From Planctomycetaceae bacterium (GTDB taxonomy: Bacteria > Planctomycetota > Phycisphaerae > Phycisphaerales > SM1A02): a stretch of 41,659 nucleotides of DNA. Shown one piece after another: positions 35,876-41,659 of the stretch (position 1 is the stretch's first letter; each line of letters begins with the position of its first letter). The translations under genes were made by a program, and so were the position numbers. The stretch lies in NCBI GenBank assembly GCA_021297815.1, contig JAJTGK010000006.1, forward strand, positions 1 through 41,659, in the 5' to 3' direction. The notes below the pieces were generated by a model. That model was not told the DNA's origin. It did not search any database and was given only the letters and a program-made list of their open reading frames with translations.

Positions 35876-38062
35876 ATGCTCCGTCTCGCGAACGCCCCGT
35901 CGACCCTGTCCATCGCCGCGATGCTCGCCCTCGCGGGCTCACCCGCGCTCGCCCAGATCGATCCGAACACGACGACACCCGCCGGCTACCTCGTCTACCT
36001 CGGCGCGTCCGACGCGACCATCAACTCGGCCCGCTCGCAGGGCTTCCGCATCGTCGACATCGACCGCGTCGGCACGAACCAGTACGACGCGGTGCTTGTG
36101 CAGAATTCGGGCGACTACGCGAACGCGGGCGAGACCTGGTACCCGGCGGTCACCGAGGCGAACCTCAGTGCCGCGCTCACGGGCAAGCGCATCATCGACC
36201 TGCAGCCCTACGACAGCGGCGGCTCGACGCTCTTCACCGCGGTCGTGGTCTCGAACACGGGCGACGACGCCGTGCCTGGCTGGGGCTGGCTCTACAACCA
36301 GACCACGACCTCGGCGCTCGACACCTGGATGACCAACGGCACGCTGCGCCCGATCAACATCCAGCGCGCGACCATCGGTGGCTCGACGCGCTGGTCCGCA
36401 GTCGCGATCAGCAACACGGGCGCAGCGTCGGCTGGCCACTGGTACCTCTACGGCGCGACCACGGCGCAGATCTCGAGCACGCTGCAGCAGTTCGGTGGAT
36501 TCCTCACCGATGTCGAGATCAACACGCAGGGAACGCTGCTGCAGGCGCCGACCTTCAATGTCACAGGCGTGATCAAGCCGATCCGCGGCTGGTGGTGGTA
36601 CACGGCGCTCGACGCGTCGCAGATCCTGCCGCAGGCCGCGGCGCTCGGCGCGCGGCCGATCGACATCGAGCGCTACACCAACCAGTCGGGCGAGACGCGG
36701 TACTTCGTCGTGTATGTCGACAACACCAACGCGATCGAGAGCCGTATGCGCTCGCTCTTCGTGCCTGCGACCAACGGCGACCACGGCTTCTTCGTGAAGG
36801 AGGTCGGCGGACCGGTGATCGCGGAGCTCAACGCGGATTTCCCGGCCGAGATCGCAAGCACGATGAAGTTCGTGCACGCGGTGCGCGAGGTGCAGCGCGC
36901 GTCGCTGGGGCTCGAGGGGCCGCTCGGGCTCGACACCGTCGTCAACAACCCCGACACCATGAATCCGGACGAATGCCCCGATGGCGTCTCGTCGAGCGCG
37001 ACCGACGAGCCCATCCGCACGGTGCTCTTCCGCATGCTCAACGATTCGGACAACAACGCCACGCTTCTCATCGCCAACCGTTGCGGCGGAAATGCGGCGC
37101 TGACATCGTGGCTCGGCTCGAACGGCATCACGGGCGTATCGCTCAACCACACGCTCGGCTGCCTCTGCGGCAACACGCCGAACACGGGTCCTGCGCGCGC
37201 GATCTGCTCGCTCTACGAGAAGGCCGCCACGAACCAGCTCTTCAACGCGACCTGGGAGGAGCAGCTCTGGGATGTCATGTTCGGAAGCAACACCTTCGGG
37301 ACGGGCCACTTCTCCACGATGATCAGCGATGAGGCAGCCAGCCTCAGCCTCACGCTTTCCGAACTCAATGAATTCCGCTCGACCTTCTGGTACCGCTACA
37401 AGGACGGCGGCTACGGCTGCAGCTCCAGCCGCTGGGGAGGCATCGCGGGCATCGTGCGCATTCCCTTCAAGCAGTCGGATGGAACGATCTTCCCGCGCGA
37501 GTACACCGGCATGACCTTCGGCCATGACGGCACGAACATCGAGGCCGTCTACGGCAACTGGTCCGAGCTCTTCCGCGAGCAGATCCGCGCCGCGCTCGTC
37601 AGCTGGGCCGACGCCTGCATCGATGTGACCGTGACCAACCAGCCCGACACGATCACGGTGAATGCCGGTCAACCGGCGAGCTTCTCGGTCTCCGCGACGG
37701 GCCAGGGAACGCTGACCTACCGCTGGCGTTTCAACTCGGTCCTCATGGAGGACGGCCCGAACATCTCAGGCTCGAGCTCGCCCAACCTGCAGATCCTCTC
37801 TGCCAGCGAGGCGAACGAGGGCTACTACTACTGCGTGATCACGAACGCCTGCGGCACCAGGCTCACCGATCTCGCGGATCTCACGGTGAACCCGAGCTGC
37901 ACAGGCGATGTCAACGGAAGCGGCACGATCGACGCGGCCGATCTCTCGACGCTGCTCGGCGCGTGGGGGTCGACCAACCCGACCTTCGATCTCGACGGCA
38001 ACGGCTCGGTCGGCGCGACGGACCTCGCGCTGCTGCTTTCGCGCTGGGGAATCTGCGACTGA
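35876..38062 (+). CDS. secreted beta-lactamase-fold serine hydrolase with N-terminal tandem repeats, Ig-like domain and dockerin doublet
   Basis: This 728-residue protein has a signal peptide (STLSIAAMLALAGSPALA). About residues 30-310 hold five units of roughly 50-60 residues with the core R-I/P-I-x-I-x-R/P ... T-x-x-A-V-V-V-x-N (for example RIIDLQPYDSGGSTLFTAVV and RPIDIERYTNQSGETRYFVV). The next domain has the beta-lactamase/PBP pattern: Ser328-T-M-Lys331 (S-x-x-K) and S-D-N at 391-393, 63 residues apart as in class A enzymes. An Ig-like domain (about 580-670) and a calcium-loop pair ending SRWGICD complete it. The repeat plus beta-lactamase layout resembles fungal polyglycine hydrolases, which are secreted endoproteases. 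That parallel is an inference. A GGAGG site supports the start. Confidence 0.85.
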   Translation: MLRLANAPSTLSIAAMLALAGSPALAQIDPNTTTPAGYLVYLGASDATINSARSQGFRIVDIDRVGTNQYDAVLVQNSGDYANAGETWYPAVTEANLSAALTGKRIIDLQPYDSGGSTLFTAVVVSNTGDDAVPGWGWLYNQTTTSALDTWMTNGTLRPINIQRATIGGSTRWSAVAISNTGAASAGHWYLYGATTAQISSTLQQFGGFLTDVEINTQGTLLQAPTFNVTGVIKPIRGWWWYTALDASQILPQAAALGARPIDIERYTNQSGETRYFVVYVDNTNAIESRMRSLFVPATNGDHGFFVKEVGGPVIAELNADFPAEIASTMKFVHAVREVQRASLGLEGPLGLDTVVNNPDTMNPDECPDGVSSSATDEPIRTVLFRMLNDSDNNATLLIANRCGGNAALTSWLGSNGITGVSLNHTLGCLCGNTPNTGPARAICSLYEKAATNQLFNATWEEQLWDVMFGSNTFGTGHFSTMISDEAASLSLTLSELNEFRSTFWYRYKDGGYGCSSSRWGGIAGIVRIPFKQSDGTIFPREYTGMTFGHDGTNIEAVYGNWSELFREQIRAALVSWADACIDVTVTNQPDTITVNAGQPASFSVSATGQGTLTYRWRFNSVLMEDGPNISGSSSPNLQILSASEANEGYYYCVITNACGTRLTDLADLTVNPSCTGDVNGSGTIDAADLSTLLGAWGSTNPTFDLDGNGSVGATDLALLLSRWGICD

Positions 38063-38328
38063 CGCACGCGACAGACGACGCGCGGAGAACCGACGGCCAC
38101 GAGCAGGCCATTCGGGAGTTTCATGCATGCATGAATACGAGGTCTCGCTGCAGCGCTCCTCACGACCTTGCGCGCACGGCGGATGAAGAGATCGCGCTTG
38201 ATCCAGGCCGAGCTCAAAGGTGTCCTGAGCGCTCCTCCATCACGACCGATGGGCGCGCAAACCGTCGCGACGATGGCGACGCAGCGCGACGATTCCTGTG
38301 CCCGAACGCATGGGCAGTCGTCGGCGCG
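38063..38328. other. spacer between convergent genes
   Basis: This 266-base spacer separates the ends of the hydrolase and the DDAH-like gene. I see no ORF, hairpin with T-tract or repeat of note in it. Confidence 0.45.
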
Positions 38329-39096
38329 TCACGGAAGCAGGATTGACATGCAGGTCAGCGAACCGTCGGCCTTCGCGATCTCGGAAAGCGCCAGTTCGAT
38401 GATGCGAAGGCCACGCCGCTCGAGCGCGGCGCGCGTCGCCGCATAGCCCTTGGCGACGATCGCCGTGCCGTTCACGACCACCGCGTTCGCCGCGTACGCC
38501 TCCTCGCGCGCCACGGTCACGACATCGAACCCCGCGAATGCGGCGCGGTCGACCGTGCCCTCTGCGACGAGCACGGTGCGCTCATCGATGCAAGACGCCG
38601 TGCACTTGAGGTGGAGGAAGTCGCGCACGGGCACCTCGATCACCGAATCGCCGAGCGGTCCGAACACCTCGCGCACCCGCGCCGCCCCCGCCGCGTTGGT
38701 GCGCGCCGACCGGCCGACGAACCAGGTGGTTCCGACGCGCATGCAGTCGCCGCCGTCGATCGTGGCTGGAGCCTGCGTACGCGCGACGCGGTGCTTGGCG
38801 GCGAGCGCCTCCGCGATCGAATCGGCCTCGTTCCTCCGCGAAGGCGCGCCCGATCGCGTGATCAACGCGGTGCCTCGGGCGACGAGCGCGCAGTCCTCGA
38901 CGAAGCATGCATCGGGGTGCGCGTCGAGCGGCGGAAGCTCGACGACCTCGAGCCCTGCCTCGCGCAACGCCTCGACATACTGCGCGTGCTGCGCGCGCGC
39001 CCGCGCGACATCGATCGCCTCTGCGGCTGGGTGCATCACGACGGCGTCGCGAAACGACGCCGAGATCCCGCGCACGATGGCCTTCGTCGCCCGCAT
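38329..39096 (-). CDS. dimethylarginine dimethylaminohydrolase-like amidinotransferase-fold hydrolase
   Basis: This 255-residue enzyme belongs to the pentein (amidinotransferase) fold. DDAH hydrolyses N-omega-methylated arginines to citrulline and methylamines; related members are arginine deiminases. Visible motifs are FVED (65-68), DGGD (114-117), the catalytic His162 in LHLKCTASC, and the nucleophile Cys249 in DGSLTCMSI close to the C-terminus, all at family positions. The length (about 255) matches bacterial DDAH. ATG 39096 is preceded at 7 bases by TATCGT, suggesting a leaderless mRNA, and the longer open frame upstream runs antisense into an integrase relic. No arginine metabolism genes are adjacent, so the substrate (methylarginine or arginine-like) remains open. 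Confidence 0.88.
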   Translation of the reverse strand: MRATKAIVRGISASFRDAVVMHPAAEAIDVARARAQHAQYVEALREAGLEVVELPPLDAHPDACFVEDCALVARGTALITRSGAPSRRNEADSIAEALAAKHRVARTQAPATIDGGDCMRVGTTWFVGRSARTNAAGAARVREVFGPLGDSVIEVPVRDFLHLKCTASCIDERTVLVAEGTVDRAAFAGFDVVTVAREEAYAANAVVVNGTAIVAKGYAATRAALERRGLRIIELALSEIAKADGSLTCMSILLP

Positions 39097-39103
39097 GTCC
39101 GCG

Positions 39104-39109
39104 ACGATA
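39104..39109 (-). promoter_or_regulatory. -10-like box for a leaderless start at 39096
   Basis: TATCGT (4 of 6 to consensus) ends 7 bases before the ATG of the DDAH-like gene. Confidence 0.4.
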
Positions 39110-39182
39110 CCGACAGCGCAGTCGCGACACCAGCACCGAGCACGCATCGCGCTTGTCGCCTGTGGCTGGCGAAATCCATGCA

Positions 39183-39545
39183 ACTGTCGCCAGGAACGGC
39201 TGGATCGCGGTGGTGACGGGCGTGACGAGCGGTTCGCGCCGGCGAAGGCGATCGCATCCCCGTCGGTTCCTGCGGCAGCGTGCACGCGCTCGATTCCGCC
39301 GTGAAACGGCCTCACCGTGGAGGGCGTTCATCGCCCTCAGCCGGCTCGCCGGGCCGCACCACCCCTGCGAGATCATCGAGCTCCGCTGCGGCGAGATCAA
39401 CCCAAACCGAACGGACAAGCACAGCCTGATGACGGCGCATGGCCCGAAATCCGCTGCCCGCGGCGACCAAGCGGTGCGCACCGTGCCGATGCCGACAGAG
39501 CCGCGGCCACTCCTGCAGACGCTTGTCGACCACGCTCCCCAGAAT
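39183..39545 (+). pseudogene. tyrosine recombinase (phage-type integrase) relic
   Basis: A 121-codon open stretch without a start codon reads like the middle of a planctomycete-type tyrosine integrase. TVARNGWIAVVTGVTSGS corresponds to the inter-domain linker, WRAFIALSRLAG to the helix before the catalytic core, CEIIELRCGEINPN to the R-x-x-E-x-x-x-L-x-W-x-D-I-D block, and AVRTVPMPTEPRPLLQTL to the K-T...R-V-x-P-L-x-P-E-L-x-P-x-L block. The first catalytic Arg is replaced (GPHHPCE where G-L-R-x-P-S-E is usual). The N-terminal domain and the C-terminal H-x-x-R...Tyr part are missing. It is a dead fragment of a mobile element squeezed between two divergent genes. The match is by eye to family motifs. 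Confidence 0.65.
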
Positions 39546-39585
39546 CGGCATCCGACGCGGCGGAACGGGCGAAACCCCCCGTCCC

Positions 39586-41331
39586 ATGCCACAGTTCACC
39601 CCCTCACTCGCCTCGGTGCTCGCCTCTCTCCTCATGTGCGCCGCCGCCCCTGTCGCCGCCCAGTCGAGGCAGGCGACGGGTTCTGCCTCGAATCTCGAGT
39701 TCGACAACGGAACCAAGGGTTGGCAAACCGTCCTCGACGGCGTGATGGGCGGCCTCTCGACCGGCAGAATCGCGGCGGGCGAAGGCGGAACGCTGCGCTT
39801 CACGGGCGAGCTCTCGCTCGAGAACAACGGCGGCTTCTCGCAGATCCGCACCGCGGTCCCCGAGGGGACCTTCGCGGGAACGACGGGGCTCGTCCTTCGC
39901 GTGAAGGGCGACGGCCGCTCGTACCAGTGCGACATCCGATCATCGCGCCTGCGGCTGATGGCGGGCGGCTACCAGCGCGTGTTCGAGACGAAGGCGGGCG
40001 AGTGGATCGAGGTCACGATCCCGTTCGACCAGTGCGTCGCCAACAGCTTCGGCCAGCGCATGCGGAATGCTCCCGCGCTCGACCCGGCGTCGATCGAGTC
40101 GGTGGGAATCACGCTCGCCGACAAGAAGGAAGGTCCGTTCGCGATCGAGGTCGACTGGATCCGCTCGGCCGACGAGACTTCGGCCAAGCCGTCGGCAGCG
40201 GGTTCGCTCGCGTCCGTCGCGACGAAGGCGAACCTCACCACGCTGCTTGCGCTCGTGAAGGCCGCGGAGATCGAATTCCCGAAGGACGCGAAGCTCACCG
40301 TCTTCGCGCCGACCAACGAGGCCTTCGCCAAGCTCCCGCCCGAGCAGGTCAAGTTCCTCACGAGCGCCGAAGGCAAGCCGACGCTGCAGGCGATCCTCAA
40401 GCACCATGTGGTCGCGCAGTCGCTCGAAAGTTCCACGCTGCTCGACCGCCGCCGCCTCAAGGCGCTGTCGGGCCAGTCGCTCGAGATCGACCCCGCCGCG
40501 CTCACGGTCGACGGCGCGCGGCTCGTGGCCACCGATGTCGCGTTCGATGGCGGGCTCGTGCATGTGATCGACGGCGTGATGCTGCCGGAGCTCCGCAGCA
40601 TCGAGGAGATCGTCGCGAAGGATGACCGGTTCTCCACGCTGCGGGCCGCCATCGACGCCGCGGGCCTTGGGCCGCAGCTCGGGGCGCAGAACTCTGGGCC
40701 CTGGACGCTGCTCGCGCCTTCGAACGAGGCGTTCGCAGCCATTCCCGCCGACGCGCTCAAGGCGCTCCTACAGGATCGACCCGCGCTCACGGCGGTGCTT
40801 GCGGCGCATGTCCTGCCCACGGCGATTCGGCGCGACGAAATGCTCGCACAGGGCCAGGCCCGCACGCTCATGGGCGACGGCACCGTCGAGTTCGCGCTCG
40901 CATCGGGCGCGATCACGGTCGCCGGAGCGCGCATCGAGGTCGCCGACATCGAGGCGTCGAACGGCGTCATCCATGTCATCGACCGCGTGCTTCCCGCGCC
41001 GAGCGCGGCGCGCGCGTCGTCGACGACGGCCACGACGAAGACTCCGTCACCCGAGCGGGCACGACAGGCAGCCACGATCCTCGAGCTCGCGATCGAGCGC
41101 GGTGTCCCCCGCTTCAACGCGGGCGACGCCCCGTCGTGCGCCGCGCTCTACGAGCTCGCGATCGCCTCGGTGGTGCTCCTCGGCGAAGATTGCGTCAGCC
41201 CGAGCGCCAAGGCCGACCTCGCGAAGGCACTCGAGCAGGGCGCAGGCCACCAGGACGCCTCCGAACGCGCATGGATCTACCGCCGCGCGATGGACCGCGC
41301 GCTCGAGCGCATGGCGATGTCGGACGCGTGA
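39586..41331 (+). CDS. secreted CIA30-domain protein fused to two FAS1 domains
   Basis: This 581-residue protein has a signal peptide (LASVLASLLMCAAAPVAA). Residues 36-175 match the CIA30/NDUFAF1 type: WQTVLDGVMGGLSTG, then FTGELSLENNGGFSQIRT, GLVLRVKGDGRSYQ and the final IEVDWIR. Two FAS1 domains follow, about 185-335 (LTVFAPTNEAFAKLPPEQ, HHVVAQ, GLVHVIDGVM) and 340-472 ([31 protein letters not shown]). A helical C-terminal region of about 100 residues with two Cys (PSCAALYEL, LGEDCVSP) completes it. CIA30 helps complex I assembly in mitochondria, but bacterial exported versions have no known role and may bind carbohydrate through the galectin-like fold. The start at 39586 begins the signal peptide; no Shine-Dalgarno sequence is visible. 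Confidence 0.9.
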   Translation: MPQFTPSLASVLASLLMCAAAPVAAQSRQATGSASNLEFDNGTKGWQTVLDGVMGGLSTGRIAAGEGGTLRFTGELSLENNGGFSQIRTAVPEGTFAGTTGLVLRVKGDGRSYQCDIRSSRLRLMAGGYQRVFETKAGEWIEVTIPFDQCVANSFGQRMRNAPALDPASIESVGITLADKKEGPFAIEVDWIRSADETSAKPSAAGSLASVATKANLTTLLALVKAAEIEFPKDAKLTVFAPTNEAFAKLPPEQVKFLTSAEGKPTLQAILKHHVVAQSLESSTLLDRRRLKALSGQSLEIDPAALTVDGARLVATDVAFDGGLVHVIDGVMLPELRSIEEIVAKDDRFSTLRAAIDAAGLGPQLGAQNSGPWTLLAPSNEAFAAIPADALKALLQDRPALTAVLAAHVLPTAIRRDEMLAQGQARTLMGDGTVEFALASGAITVAGARIEVADIEASNGVIHVIDRVLPAPSAARASSTTATTKTPSPERARQAATILELAIERGVPRFNAGDAPSCAALYELAIASVVLLGEDCVSPSAKADLAKALEQGAGHQDASERAWIYRRAMDRALERMAMSDA

Positions 41332-41516
41332 ATCGCTGAAGGCCGGGCGATCCAGCATCGGCCACTCCCTCGAAACTGCCGTCTACATCGAGCGGTCCCG
41401 GCGCGGAGCGGAGGTTGCCTCCGTCAAGCCGAAGGACGGCTTCGAGGTCGCCTTCCTCGCTCGACACGGTGGCGTGGCGACACCCTCCGCGCGGCTGGCC
41501 AATCCCCTCGCTGCCA

Positions 41517-41580
41517 TCTGTCCTTCCCAGACAGCCAGATTCCCGCCAGTCTGTCCTTCTGAGACGGCCAGTTTTGCGGG
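41517..41580. repeat. imperfect direct repeat, period 33
   Basis: TCTGTCCTTC begins copies at 41517 and 41550. The first copy contains the small dyad CTGTC...GACAG, the second CTGTCC...GACGG. Both continue with GCCAG or GGCCAG. This may be an operator array or part of a short nonautonomous element. Confidence 0.5.
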
Positions 41581-41630
41581 GCTGAAGCACAGGCTTTCGA
41601 CGAAGATCATCGGCAAGACTGGATCGTAGA

Positions 41631-41656
41631 TGCTACACTTGTCGATATCTGTAGCA
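41631..41656 (+). promoter_or_regulatory. inverted repeat TGCTACA-N12-TGTAGCA
   Basis: These are perfect 7-base arms (41631-41637 and 41650-41656) in a locally AT-richer stretch at the window end. Operators of this size occur before toxin-antitoxin and small regulator genes; the downstream gene is not visible. Confidence 0.45.
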
Positions 41657-41659
41657 CTT

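Larger units (their letters stand above)
41332..41659. other. terminal intergenic region
   Basis: These 328 bases follow the CIA30-FAS1 gene. A small open frame on the minus strand (41383-41616) covers the direct repeat but is not supported as a gene. The region contains a direct repeat (41517) and an inverted repeat (41631) and seems to lead into a plus-strand gene beyond the window. Confidence 0.5.

Noticed and set aside
5592-38062. A cellulosome
   Set aside because: Dockerin-like tails are present, but I see no cohesin or scaffoldin and no set of cellulases in the window. A sorting or anchoring tag is the safer reading.

Overview
The window is high-GC bacterial DNA, most likely from a member of the Planctomycetota close to the Phycisphaerae. 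The evidence is the combination of many single secreted proteins ending in a doublet of dockerin-like calcium loops (several finishing in W-G-x-C near the C-terminus), an ECF sigma factor gene overlapping a Ser/Thr kinase with a C-terminal propeller-like region, and large secreted proteins of unknown function beside a VWA-domain gene. This taxonomic call is an inference from protein families. I saw no rRNA, tRNA or CRISPR array.

Layout. 1-5582 (+): the end of a gene cluster with a membrane VWA protein (5' end outside the window, apparent frameshift near 642), a coiled-coil envelope protein and a 1298-residue secreted, C-terminally anchored protein. 5592-16671: mostly single genes, namely a secreted dockerin-tagged protein, a soluble GAF histidine kinase, a zinc alcohol dehydrogenase, a TerB/DUF697 protein, a large SASA-type esterase, a ROK fructokinase, a dockerin-tagged PQQ-like propeller and a regulator with two different HTH domains. 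17100-20768: a small secreted protein, then a convergent pair encoding an MscS-family channel and a lipoprotein. 21176-30579 (mainly minus): a secretome block with two dockerin-tagged proteins that each carry one in-frame TAG, an intact two-FAS1 protein with a clear intrinsic terminator, a decayed beta-carbonic anhydrase pseudogene on the other strand, and a 904-residue dockerin-tagged protein. 31012-34948 (minus): ECF sigma factor and propeller kinase, overlapping by 8 bases. 35351-41331: an orphan dockerin remnant, a secreted beta-lactamase-fold hydrolase with an N-terminal tandem-repeat region, a DDAH-like enzyme, a relic of a tyrosine integrase, and a CIA30-FAS1 fusion. The last 330 bases hold a short direct repeat and a dyad that looks like the regulatory region of a gene beyond the window.

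How it fits together. Most of the gene content faces the outside of the cell: secreted, propeller, adhesion-like and hydrolytic proteins with a shared C-terminal calcium-loop tag, supported by sensor and regulatory genes. Two kinds of start region recur. Some genes have a clear Shine-Dalgarno sequence. Others have a -10-like hexamer ending only 6-7 bases before the start codon, which suggests leaderless mRNAs. The window also shows unusual decay for its size: one frameshift, two in-frame amber codons and three gene relics.
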